NCBI GenBank assembly: GCA_009599575.1
Contig: VWND01000039.1
Span: forward strand, 114,309 to 178,308
Direction of reading: 5' to 3'
Source of the DNA: Blumeriella jaapii
Lineage: Eukaryota; Ascomycota; Leotiomycetes; Helotiales; Drepanopezizaceae
Length of the DNA stretch: 64,000 bases
In this document: positions 23,770 through 35,800 of the stretch, in pieces
Layout: each line of letters opens with the position of its first letter
Numbering within the stretch: the stretch's first letter is position 1
Notes under the pieces: generated by a model
What the model was told of the DNA's origin: nothing
The model's database searches: none
Seen by the model: only the letters and a program-made list of their open reading frames with translations
Position numbers and translations under genes: made by a program

Positions 23770-24299
23770 TTATCAACAATTTTTTTTCTACGCTAGCGAC
23801 GGCGTAAACTATCTTTTCCTTCGAATTCCTTACGAATCACACCAAAATAATCGACCGGTCGTAAAAAAGCCTATTTCCGCATTTCGCGAAGAATGGCTTT
23901 TGTTTAACGATCTTCCCTTTAGCAGAACTTTTCAGCTTTTGCTACTATATTATAACCCCCCTTTTAATCAGCGAAAAAGCAGCCTTTTCCAAAAGCTTTT
24001 TTTTCTGAAAAACAATCCTCCCCCCGAAGAAAAAAAAACAAAGGAAAAAGCAAAACGCTAACCACTTCGCCTGCCATTTTTTCCTTGCCGCCTAGCGCTA
24101 AAAGCGTTCAGTTAAGACTTTTGCAAAATTAACTAAAAAAAGCGCAAAAGCGTAAACGACAACTTTTGAAAACTATACGATTACGACAAACCCTTTAATC
24201 AAAGCGTTTAGTAAAATCTATCGAACGTGCTTCTGCCAGTCGCGAATCTGCTGCTTCATTTTTTCGCAACGTTTCATTTCAACCAACAAACGCTGTAAA

Positions 24300-25380
24300 T
24301 TAATCTTTACGCTTTTCGCGAACTTTTTTTAAATCTTTCCATAACGGCCAAAATCTTAGCGCGCCTTTTAAACGTTATAATTCCTATTTATTTGCTAATT
24401 TTCGATTAGCTCGTATAAAACGCGTTTCGAACCTTAAATTTAAATTAAATAATAATAAAAATTACAAAACACGCCATTAAAAAATTGAAGTTTTCGACAA
24501 CTTCGAACTTTACCACGATTATTTCGCTAGCGATCGATTTCGCAAAAATTACATATTCGATCAGACCGAAAGCGTAGCAAAAAAGTTTCTGACCCCGCGT
24601 ATTTTAAACCGTTCCGACCTTATATTTTCCGAAAAATTAATAAAAAAAATCGCCGATTTCCTGGCCGACTTTTTAAACGTTTAAAAAGCCGAAAACGAAT
24701 TCAAAATACTTATAATAAATACGCACAACGACTTTTGGCGCTTTTATCTGCGATTTTCCATTTTCGCAGCGAACGTTCAAATACGAATCGATAAACAGCT
24801 TCGAAACGCTTTCCGCGATAAAATACCAAAGCGTTTACGAAAAAAACTGCATTTGAAATAAACGCGTATAACGACTTTTAAAAATTAGCTTACCGCCGTT
24901 CGATAAAAAAAACAAAATCAATTAACTAAACGAATTTTATACGCGAATCGCTTTTTAATTAAATTTATTATTTATCAAAATAATAAATTCTTAACCAAAG
25001 CGTATTACGAATTAAATCGTACGTACGAAAGTCGTTTTAATACTTTATAAGCTTTTTTTCAGCCCCCTGCTGCTTTTCCTCCTTCTCCACGCCAAAACGC
25101 CTCCTTTGGCGTTTTTTCTTTTCGATCGGACCAACGGCAACGCTTGTTTTTTATTTCATATCAAAAAATTCGAGGCCAATTTGTACGACCTTTTACGGGC
25201 CGATCCTCGGTTCCATCCAAAAGCCCTTCCAAGCTGATAAATATAAACGAAATCGAGCCGGCCGAAAATTCGCCTTTTAATAATAATAATAAAAACGAAA
25301 ACCCCTTTCCAAACGATTTCCAAAACGTATACGAAAAAATTAAAAGCTTTTCCGCTAATCGAAAAAACGCTCAGGCCTAA
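24300..25380 (+). pseudogene. GypB gag remnant (B3, best preserved)
   Basis: Capsid-protein remnant. Reads AKKFLTPRILNRSDLIF near 24570, FLADFLNV (24657-24680), ENEFKILIINTHNDFW (24697-24740), FYLRFSIFAANVQIRIDKQL and NAFRDKIPKRLRKKLHLK (to about 24855). The last part is open at 25144-25380 and ends NPFPNDFQNVYEKIKSFSAN...NAQA before TAA. Remaining defects are mostly W/Q-to-stop changes, e.g. after FLADFLNV. The start codon is uncertain because the leader is AT-rich. This copy is the reference used for the other gag calls. Confidence 0.72.
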
Positions 25381-25419
25381 GCAAAGCCTTTTTTTTAAGC
25401 GTATTACGCGATATGCGTT

Positions 25420-26476
25420 ATTTTAACGTTGGAAACTTTTTAATAGCGATTTATTAACAATTCCCGTTATACTTATTAAAAATAGCTTTTCGTACAAAAT
25501 AAAAGCGCTCGCCGATTTTAAAGCGAACGATTACGTATTAATCGATTCGGCGCTAATCAAATCTTTTTTTTTTTTTTTTAAAATTTTTAATTTAACTTTT
25601 CCCGGCTTTTTTTTTTATAAAAAAATATAATAAAACTCGTAGTTATTTAATTATACATTTTACGCTTTTTAATTTTATTATTAACAACCGAATATAATCG
25701 TTTATTTTTTTTTTAATTATCAACTTCGGAAATTATAATATAATTTTAAAAAAAGCCTGATTAGCCGAATACTAAGTTTTATTAAATTGTAATAAACGCA
25801 AGCTTTATTGGCCGAAATCTTATCCCTTTACAGCTTTTTACGCTCGTTGTATTAAAATCTTTTATTTGCATTTCCGAAAGATTTAATTTCGCTATTAAAA
25901 CGACGTTGTAAAACGTAATAAAAACTTTAATTAATTATGGCAGATTTACGACGCTATGCGAAACGCGAAAAAATCGAATTTTATTCGCGGTGCCAATTTC
26001 GATAACGACGCTAATAAAATAATATAAAAAATTATATTATCTTTTCAAGCTGCCGATTTTTTTTCTATTATTATTTTTTTTTTTTTTTTTTCTTTTCGTT
26101 AAAACAGCTTTTTCGTTTTACGAAAAACAATTATATTAAAAATCGAAAAAAAACTTTCGCCGCGATAATTTTTCAGTTTAATATAATCGATAATTCGGAC
26201 AAATTATTTTTTAAATCTTTTAAACGACCAGTTCGAAAACGAATCTTTTAACTTATTGCTTATTTAATTTTTATCTGCTAAATTATTGCATACGCTTTTA
26301 AACTGATTTTTAAAAAAAAAGCAATTAAAATGTTTTTAATCTTTTTGTACAAAATCGACAAAATACTAAACAATTTTACGTATAATATTTTTTTTAAAAT
26401 CTAATTTTATAATTTTTTCGAACGTTTCAAAACTAATAAAATATCGATTTCGACCCTTTTAATCAGTTTAGCAAAA
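25420..26476 (+). pseudogene. GypB protease and start of RT (B3)
   Basis: Begins with FNVGNFLIAIY-type residues after gag, then ALADFKANDYVLID (near 25510-25550), the protease active-site block with Ser-Gly lost. The N-terminal RT linker FLYKIDKILNNF begins near 26340 and is cut at CTAAT (26477-26481), the RIP form of the CTAAC duplicated around A2. Confidence 0.68.
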
Positions 26477-26481
26477 CTAAT

Positions 26482-26655
26482 TGTAAAGGAATAAAACGTT
26501 AATTCGTTAATTACGTAGTCCGAAAATCACGTTGTTATCACGTGATATCGGAGCCCGCATATATTATATTTTAAATTTTACGATATTTCTAAATTTAAAA
26601 TTTCGTAATTAATACAATTTATTTACGAACCTTCTGCTCGTTTATATTTTTGATA
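26482..26655 (+). repeat. A3 5' LTR
   Basis: 174 bp, TGTAAAGGAATAAAACG to TTTTTGATA (a RIP form of CCCCTGACA). Shares length and ends with the A2 LTRs. Confidence 0.85.
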
Positions 26656-27655
26656 TATTAATTATCAAACCCTTTTTAATACTTTTATTTTAGCTTTTAA
26701 GCTAAAAAAGTCTGCTAATTTTGTTTTGCTTTTGCGCATACGAAAAATTAACAAATCTTATCGCGATAATAATTTCGATAACAACTTTTACGATTTTTTA
26801 AAAACTTTTACGATACGAAATTATAAAACGACAATTTTTTCTAATACAAAACTTATATTTAAAAAACTCCGTTTTGTTTTTGCTTATATTCCGAAATATA
26901 TATTTCACGCTTTTTTTTTAACGAGTTATATCGGACCATTTCAAATTGTCGAAACCTTTTAATTGCTTTATTTTAAAACATTTTAAATACCCCGACCAAA
27001 TCGTCGCCGTTTTAATCGCTAATACGAAAGCCTGTTTTTAAAAAATTTTCGATATTTTCGTTTACGCGATAAAATAAAACGATATAATAATATTATTTAA
27101 AACTAAATTAAATAATTTCGCTTAAAAGCTGAATATTTAAACGGTATAATACTGGAAAAAAAAAGCTTTTCAAAAAAAAATGATTTAAAACCGCGAAGCC
27201 GAGCTTGCCAACTTTCGAAAATAAGTTTTTATTAATTAAAATACATCGAATATTTTAAACGCAAAAAAAAAAACATTTGCTTTTTCCGATCCCGATAAAT
27301 TTATAAGTTCGGATAACACCGGTAATATTACGAAGCATTTTACCACTTTTTTTTAAAATATAATTTTAAAATTCCGTTTTAATCAGAATTGATATGCGAC
27401 CGAATAAAATCGTATAAGTTATTTTTTCTTCCGCTTTTTCGATATAATCAAAAGCGTTTTACAAAAAGGTTTACGTACGAACGATATTTTTTTCTATTTG
27501 ACTATTGCAAAAATAATTCAAATCTTTTAATAATCGTTCGGTGTTTTTAATTAATAAGCAAATATATTTAAAAAAATTTTGTTTTTTAAATAAAACAATT
27601 AACTTCTGTTTATTTTTTTTTTATTTAATTGGAAATTAAAAATTATATTAAATTT
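26482..27655 (+). mobile_element. GypA fragment A3 (5' LTR and start of gag)
   Basis: Matches A2 32317-33524 base for base apart from C/T and G/A differences and a 35-nt stretch present only in A2. It inserted at the same GypB position (CTAA[C/T]), so it is a duplicated copy of the A2 junction and not an independent insertion. It stops at 27655, where an inverted GypB segment begins. Confidence 0.85.
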
Positions 27656-30600
27656 TAAAAAAGCTTACATAAAATCAAACGCGGAATACCACGTAAAATT
27701 TTTATTTAAATTTATTTAAAAAGCTTTATATTAAAAGGTTTTTCGCTGCATTCGATAAGCGATTAATTTTTCGATTTCGTATTTAAGCTTATTAATTATA
27801 TTAATAAATTCAAAAGCTAAATTAATTTGATTTAAAAGCGCGTTGTTAGCTGCTTTACGCAGTCGATTAACGTGAAAAACTGGATGTACGTTTATAATAC
27901 TAAGAAAATCTAGCTTAAAAGCGTTGTCGAAAATTTTGGCTATAATTTTAAAAAGGCCGTTTATAAGATTATCGAGCTTGCGGAAGGGCCGGAAGGTCGG
28001 AAATAAACGCATATCGAATTATACGTAATTACTAACGTTAAAATCGATCGCGCGGCGAGATTTATTCGTATTTTTTTTATTTTGTTATAAATTTGTTAAA
28101 AATGCGATTTGGCGAGGTTTTAAGCGTCGTAATAGCGGCGAGCGTACGCACGAGTTTCGTTTGCGTTTAGCTTATATAAAAGATTAAAAAAAAAAGAAGT
28201 ATCGAGCTTCCAGTTTTAATTAATATAAAAAATATAATCGTATATAATTTTAAAAGATAAAAAGCTATTTAAATTTTCGTATAAAAGAATTATTTAAGCG
28301 AAATCCATTATTAAAAGAAATTCGCTTTAATCGTTTTAATAGAAATTTACGAAAGGTCGAAAGCGTTTTTGCAAATATTAATTATAAATTTCGATTTGAT
28401 TATCGGTTTTAAAATAAGCGGCTATCGAAAGCTTTAGTTACGTATCGAATATTTTATTTAATTCAGATTAAAAAATAAATTAATATTAAAGGCTACGATC
28501 GTTAATAATATTTTTTAAAAGGTTAAAATACTTATATACGTGAAATATATACAATTTAGCGAAGTTTCGAGCGTCGATATTTTTATAATAAAAAATCGAA
28601 ATAGCTTATTTAGAAAAGCGATTTATTATTACAAATACGTTATTGTAATCGTATTTGTTTTTATTAAAATTATAAAAATTTATTATAACGTGTTTTTAAA
28701 AATAATTAAAAACAAAAAAAAGCTAAAAAAGGCCGGAGCGTTTATTTTTTAAAATAAAACTTTTTCGATAAGCGTAGCAATTACGATAATATTATTTTAC
28801 GAAAGCTGTTATACCTCGCTAATAATATTGGTCCGAAAACAATTGCGTAGTTTTGCGAACGCTGGAATAAGCGGTGAAAATCTGGTCGTGTATTTTTCGT
28901 ATAAAAGCCAAACGAAAATAATCGACGTTTGATATTATTAAACAATTGTAATATAACAGCAAATCGCGTTTAAATATATACGAAAACGGAATATTATTAT
29001 TGTCGTTTTTTTCGTAACGTTTCGTATAGCTTTTTTTCGAAAGGCTATTAGATTGCTAATTATGCGATTAGCGTAGAAAATTTAATTAACGATACGAAAT
29101 GCGAAAAAAAAATCAGCTATTTTAACGATAAAAACAGTTGTTTCGAAGGCCGTAGAAAATCGAAATTTTTTAATTAAAAAGCGGTGATCGATTTAATCGG
29201 CTCGGAAAAAAGTTTGCAGGCGTTAAATGCGTTTAAAAAAGTTTTGACGATCGAATTCGCTCGTACGACGTATTAATACGTCAGTCAAAAAGTTGTGTTT
29301 ATTTAATTTATACGTAATAAAAAAGTTATAATCGGCGAAAAGCTCGGCCCAGCGTGCTTATCGAGCGTTTAAGAATTTAAAAGTTATAAAATATTTTAAA
29401 ACTTTATAATTAATAATTATTTTGATTTAATAAATTAAATCAGCTAGTTTAATACGAAAATTGCTTAAAAATCTTACGATTACGAATATTTTTTTATCGT
29501 ATACGACGTAGTTTAGCTTTGCGAAAACTATAATTTTGCTAAAATAAACGATTAAAAGTTAATCGTCGTTATAAAATTGAAAAAACACAAAAGCTACTAC
29601 GCCGTCGAAAGCGTCAGTTTTTAATATATAAAAAAAGTTTTGCTTATAATATTATAGAACTGATATAATAATAAAGGTTAATATAAAAAGGTCGAAACTC
29701 TTCTGATATTTAAAAATAAAATTGAAAAAAACGTTAGTTTTGGTTAAATGGATCAAAAGCTTTGTAATTATATCGTAATTTCGAATAAAACGTCGGTAAA
29801 AATTATAAAAACCAAAAAAGCTTTGTATATTTTTTATAATAATAAAAGGTTTTTAATAAGCGACTACGGAAACTTTTTCTAAGTTTATTTTTAAGCTTTT
29901 AGTCGAAATAATAAAGCTTAAGTAACGGATCCGCGTAACGTTGAATTTAAATTTCCGAATATCGGCCTGTAATTCAGCGTTAGCGAGCTTTTGAAGCATT
30001 TTGCGAACGTATATACGTGTTTCAAAAGATCGAACGAATAAATAAAAATATTATTTAAATATATAATGTAAAAATCGTTTAAATAATCGAAAAAAACGTC
30101 GTTTATATAATGTTAATAAATTGCGGATTTATTAATAAAGCCAAAAGGTAGCATTTTGCATTTATAAGCGCCGTAACGCGTACGAAACGTTGTTAGTTTT
30201 TTATTAACGAAGTTTATTCGAATTTTATAAAAAGCTTAACGAATATCGAACTTCGTAAAAATTCGCGCTTTCGAAAAATAAGCAAAGGTTTTATGAATAA
30301 AAAAAAAAAAATAGCGATTTTTACGAATAATATTATTAAAAGTTCGATAATCGATATAAAAACGTAATAAACCGTCGGGTTTTTTAGCGAAAAGTATTAA
30401 AACAGCGAAAAAAGCGGTGAAAGATTCGATAAAACTTTTATTAAAATTATTTTGTAAGTAAATTTTAATAATTTCGAGTTTTGAAATCGATATTTTATAT
30501 AAAAAAGTATATTTTAGCTTTTTTTTATTTATAATAAATTCGATTTTATAATCGTAGGGCCGGTAAAAAGCTAGCTCGTTATTAGCGGCTTTAAAAAATA

Positions 30601-31099
30601 CGTATTCGAAGTTTTTGTATTCCGAAGGAAAAGATTCGAAAAAAAGTTTATTCGAAATTAGTTTTATTAAATTAGTTAAAAAAGTCGAAATCGATATTTT
30701 ATTGGTTTTGAAACGTTCGAAAAGATTATAAGATTGAGTTTTAAAAAAAATATTATACGTAAAATCGTTTAGTATTTTATCGATTTCGTATAAAAAAATT
30801 AAAAATATTTTAATTGCTTTTTTTCGAGAAATCAATTTGAAAGCATATATAGTAATTTGGCAAATAAAAATTAAATAAGTAGTAGGTTGAAAAATTCGTT
30901 TTCGAACTGGTCGTTTAAAAAGTTTAAAAAATAGCTTATTTAAATTATCGATTATATTAAGCTAAAAGGCTATCGCGGCGAAAGCTTTTCTTCGGTTTTT
31001 AATATAATTGTTTTTTTGTAAAACGAAAAAGCTGTTTTAAACGAAAAAAAAAAAAAAAAAAAAAAAATAATGGAAAAGGGATCGGCAGCCTGGAAAAGT
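27656..31099 (-). mobile_element. Inverted GypB segment derived from B2
   Basis: A 3.4 kb reverse-complement copy of GypB protease-to-chromodomain sequence with no LTRs. Junction-proximal bases match B2 and no other copy: CTTACATAAAATC at the left (B2 reads GATTTTATGTAAG; other copies have TATAC or TATAT) and CCTGGAAAAGTG at the right (B2 CACTTTTCCAGG). It fits B2 16176-19632 in length. The right end fuses to GypB gag at 31100 and the left end to GypA at 27655, so it did not arrive by retrotransposition. Confidence 0.85.
27731..30835 (-). pseudogene. GypB pol remnant in the inverted segment
   Basis: Chromodomain/GPY end at 27731-28012 (INVHPVFHVNRLRKA, KYEIEKLIAYRMQRK). Integrase follows at about 28100-29250, then RNase H and RT, with RT open at 30236-30835 (FAKKPDGLLRFYIDYR). 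The 199-residue RT frame is the longest in the RIP-mutated GypB copies. Differences from B2 are transitions, so both were mutated after the copying. The plus-strand frame at 28540-28752 is antisense to integrase. Confidence 0.75.
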
Positions 31100-32316
31100 G
31101 AAAATTCGCCTTTTTTAATAATAATAATAAAAACGAAAACCCCTTTCCAAACGATTTCCAAAACGTATACGAAAAAATTAAAAGCTTTTCCGCTAATCGA
31201 AAAAACGCTCAGGCCTAAGCAAAGCCTTTTTTTTAAGCGTATTACGCGATATGCGTTATTTTAACGTTCGAAAACTTTTTAATAACGATTTATTAACAAT
31301 TTCCGTTATACTTATTAAAAATAGCTTTTCGTATAAAATAAAAGCGCTCGCCGATTTTAAAGCGAACGATTACGTATTAATCGATTCGGCGCTAATTAAA
31401 TCTTTTTTTTTTTTTTTTAAATTTTTAATTTAATTTTTCCCGGCTTTTTTTTTTATAAAAAAATATAATAAAGCTCGTAGTTATTTAATTATACATTTTA
31501 CGCTTTTTAATTTTATTATTAACAACCGAATATAATCGTTTATTTTTTTTTAATTACCAATTTCGGAAATTATAATATAATTTTAAAAAAAGCCTGATTA
31601 GCCGAATATCAAGTTTTATTAAATTGTAATAAACGCAAGTTTTATTGGCCGAAGTCTTATCCTTTTACAGCTTTTTACGCTCGTTGTATTAAAATTTTTT
31701 ATTTGCATTTCCGAAAAATTTAATTTCGCTATTAAAACGATGTTGTAAAACGTAATAAAAACTTTGATTAATTATAGCAGATTTACGACGTTATGCGAAA
31801 CGCGAAAAAATCGAATTTTATTCGCGATGTTAATTTCGATAACGACGCTAATAAAATAATACAAAAAATTATATTATTTTTCCAAGCTGCCGATTTTTTT
31901 TTTATTATTTTTCTTTTTTTTTTTTTCCTTTCGTTAAAACAGCTTTTTCGTTTTACGAAAAACAATTATATTAAAAACCGAAAAAAAACTTTCGCCGCGA
32001 TAATTTTTCAGTTTAATATAATCGATAATTCGAACAAACTATTTTCTAAATCTTTTAAACGATCAGTTCGAAAACGAATCTTTTAATCTATTGTTTATCC
32101 AATTTTTATTTGCTAAATTATTGTATACGCTTTTAAGTTAATTTTTAAAAAAAAAGCAATTAAAATGTTTTCAACCTTTTTGTATAAAATCGACAAAATA
32201 CTAAATAATTTTACGTATAATACTTTTTTTAAAACCTAATTTTATAATTTTTTCGAACGTTTCAAAACTAATAAAATATCGATTTCGACCTTTTTAATCA
32301 GCTTAGCAAAACTAAC
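31100..32316 (+). mobile_element. GypB B3 segment, second copy (end of gag to RT start)
   Basis: Repeats 25264-26481: end of gag (Asn-rich tail), protease frame at 31251-31433 with ALADFKANDYVLIDSALIK, and N-terminal RT, ending at CTAAC (32312-32316) where A2 is inserted. It joins B3 sequence at 38368 after A2. Differences from 25264-26481 are almost all C/T or G/A, which places the duplication before RIP ended. Confidence 0.82.
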
Positions 32317-32490
32317 TGTAAAAAGATAAAACGTTAATTCGTTAATCACGTAGTCCGAAAATCACGTTGTTATTACGTAATATCGGAGCCCGCATATATT
32401 ATATTTTAGATTTTACGACATTTCTAAATTTAGAATTTCGTAGTTAATATAATTTATTTACGAACCTTCTGCTCGTTTACACTTTTAATA
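32317..32490 (+). repeat. A2 5' LTR
   Basis: 174 bp, TGTAAAAAGATAAAACG to CACTTTTAATA. Its CACGT boxes are partly RIP-mutated (AATCACGTAG, ATTACGTAAT). The leader to about 32860 contains the TTTTGCGCATACGAAAA stretch shared with A1. Confidence 0.88.
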
Positions 32491-32633
32491 TATTAATTAT
32501 TAAACCCTTTTTAATACTTTTATTTTAGCCTTTAAGCTAAAAAAGCCTGCTAATTTTGTTTTGCTTTTGCGCATACGAAAAGTTAACAAATCTTATCGCG
32601 ATAATAATTCCGATAACAACTTTTACGATTTTT

Positions 32634-32668
32634 CCTTTAGCAGAGCTTTTCAGCTTCTGCTATTACAT
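32634..32668 (+). other. 35-nt GypB leader patch inside GypA
   Basis: Absent from the sister copy A3 (26800). It begins CCTTTAGCAGAGCTTTTCAG and ends TGCTATTACAT. The same sequence is part of the GypB leader (compare 14055-14090 and 23918-23955). A short templated insertion fits. Confidence 0.7.
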
Positions 32669-32859
32669 TAAAAATTTTTACGATACGAAACTATAAAACG
32701 ACAATTTTTTCTAATACAAAACTTATATTTAAAAAACCCCGTTCTGTTTTTGCTTATATTCCGGAATATATATTTCACGCTTTTTTTTTAACGAGCTATA
32801 TCGGACCATTTCAAATTGTCGGAACCTTTTAATTGTTTTATTTTAGAACATTTTAAATA

Positions 32860-35800
32860 CTCCGACCAAATCGTCGCCGTTTTAATCGCTAATACGAAAG
32901 CCTGTTTTTAAAAAATTTTCGATATTTTCGTTTACGCGGTAAAATAAAACGATATAATAATATTATTTAAAACTAAACTAAATAATTTCGCTTAAAAGCT
33001 GAATATTCAAACGGTATAATACTGGAAAAAAAAAGCTTTTCAAAAAAAAATAATTTAAAACCGCGAAGCCGAGCTTGCCAACTTTCGAAAATAAGTTTTT
33101 ATCAGTTAAAATACACCGAATATTTTAACGCAAAAAAAAAAACATTTGCCTTTTCCGACCCCGATAAATTCATAAGTTCGGATAACACCGGTAATATTAC
33201 GAAGCATTTTACCACTTTTTTTTAAAATATAATTCTAAAATTCCGTTTTAATCAAAATTGATATGCGACCGAATAAAATCGCATAAGTTATTTTTTCTTC
33301 CGCTTTTTCGATATAATCAAAAGCGTTTTACAAAAAGGTTTACGTACGAACGATATTTTTTTCTATTTGATTATTGCAAAAATAATTCAAATCTTTTAAT
33401 AATCGTTCGGTGTTTTTAATTAATAAGCAAATATATTTAAAAAAATTTTGTTTTTTAAATAAAACAATTAACTTCTGTTTATTTTTTTTTTATTTAATTG
33501 GAAATTAAAAATTATATTAAATTTAATAACAAAGCCGCTATCGTTATTCTGCGCAAAGCTTTTTATTCTGATATAATTATCCGTTTGTCGTATATTAATC
33601 TTTTCGATTTAAAAACCGATTTTATTAGTTTTTGCGTTTAAATGCGCGAAACCGATACCGTTTTTCGATAACTGAATCCTAATTATTATAAAACCGAAGG
33701 CCGTAATACGGGAATCACTTTTTCTGCCCTTATATTTAAAACTGCTAATAATACTACGATTATTATTCAGAGCGACCTTATAAATTTCAGCGTTATTCAA
33801 ACCAAAGCAATTATATAAACCGCAGCTAATATAACAAAAAACAGACGCTCAGTCGGTAACGCCGAAAAGCTAGCTCGCCGAATTTATTTTTTTGCTAACA
33901 ATTTCTGCCTATAATATGCCAACGATAAACACCGAGCTGTTAATTGCCCCGACTTTCTTTAAATCAAAAAAGCTAAAGCCGAAGCAAAAAAGTCGGGAAA
34001 CTAATTGTTTTTGATAATTGTTATTATCAGAAACTTTTAAAAAATAAATTAAAATTATTTGCTTTAAATAGCGTTCCGGAATCATATTTGATATTGCTTT
34101 ATATTATAACTGTTAATAATATATATATTAAAACTTATTTTTTAAACGATTCCGGAGCTACCGATAATTTTATTAATTATACTTTCGTGCAACACTACGA
34201 ATTAACTTTTGTTTTATTTATTAATCTACGTAAACTTATCGTAATTAACGAACGTTTTTCTATTTACAGCGACGTTATTTATCAAATCTTTTTTTAAATT
34301 AATATCGCCCGTTATACCGAACGAATTACAGCTTTTATTATAATATTTAAAAAATACGATTTTATTTTGGGCAAACCTTAGCTTAAAATATACAATTCTT
34401 ATATTAATTAAATTACGAATACCTTTTGTTTTAATTCAGACTTTTGCCGTTCGAATTATTTATTCCAAAACTTTTATTAATTAGCTGTTTTAAATTTAAT
34501 TTAAAAACGCCACTCTTACAAATCAATCGTTTAATCAGCCTTTTCTCGCCGTACAAAAGCTGCTGCTTTTAATATCCTATTTTTCCAGCCCGGAATCGAA
34601 GTATTTTCAGTTTTATTATACGAAATCGACCAACGTTTACAAAAACTCGGCGCTATAATTAAAAACGACCTTTTTGCATTTTCAAAAATAAACCAGTTAC
34701 GATAAAAACTTTTTTAAGCTAAACGATAATATTTATCAGCTGAATTTTATTTCGTTAGAATCTTTTTAAAAAATATTCGTTTGATTTTTTAAATTAAATT
34801 ATTAATCGATTTTCGAATAAAACTTTTTTAATACTATTATTATTATTTGGCCGCTTTCGATCCTATTAAAACTAATAAACTTGCGCTTTATAAAAAAAGC
34901 GTTGATTATACGATAAAACTCCGTTTTAGCGCAATACTTTTATACGGTTTTTTATATAATATATTAATTAACGAACTTTAAGTTTTACGCAAGTTTCTGA
35001 AAGAAAACCTCGAAAAAAGCTGAATTCGAGCTAGCTTTTTTCCCGCCGCCTTTCCAATTTTATTTGCGAAAAAACCAAAAAGCGAATTACGTTTTTGCGT
35101 CGATTACAAAGCTTTCAACGCTATAACAATTAAAAACCGGTATTTTTTTGTTATTAATTTAAAAAATATTTTTTTTCGATTGAATAAAACGAAATTCTAT
35201 ATTAAACTTAACGTTTTTGCCGCTTTTAATAAAATTCGAATAAAAAAAGGCTATAAATAGCTTATTGCGTTTAATATAAAATACGGTTTATTCGAATCGT
35301 TGGTTATGCTTTTCGGTTTATACAACGCTTTTGCCATTTTTTAATTTCGCATAAACGATATTCTACGATTTTATTTAAATATCTTTTGCATAATTTATAT
35401 AAACGATATTTTAGTTTATTTAAACGACTTTTAAAAACACAAAAAACACGTTAATTTCGTTTTTCAAGCTTTTTCCGACGCTGGCCTGTAATTAAATATA
35501 AAAAAATACGAATTTAAAATTTAAAAAATCGTTTATTTAAAAATAATTATTTTTATTACTAAAATCAAAATAAATTTTAAAAAATTGAAAACTATTATTA
35601 GCTGAAATCTTCTATTCAACGTCAAAAACGTACAAGCGTTTTTAGATTTTGCAAATTTCTACCGACGCTTTATCAAAAGTTTCTTTCGCATCGTTATTCC
35701 TTTAATAAATCTGACGAAAAAAAATATTAAATAAAACTTTAATAATAACTGTATTAAAACCTTCGAATTCTTTAAATCAGCTTTTATTATTACATTTATA

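Larger units (their letters stand above)
23488..26481 (+). mobile_element. GypB copy B3, 5' part
   Basis: LTR, leader, gag, protease and N-terminal RT of a plus-strand GypB inserted in GypL. At 26481 it is interrupted by a GypA LTR. A near-copy of 25264-27655 recurs at 31100-33524, and the 3' part of B3 lies at 38368-41708. It is the least mutated GypB gag in the window. Confidence 0.82.

Noticed and set aside
23489..24061. 190-residue plus-strand open frame, long for this window
   Set aside because: It spans the B3 5' LTR and leader. It exists because this LTR is little mutated and has no coding similarity to Gag or Pol; other GypB copies do not keep it.
26482..27655. A3 as an independent GypA insertion
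   Set aside because: It sits at exactly the same GypB position as A2 and ends without a second LTR; duplication of the A2 junction explains it better.
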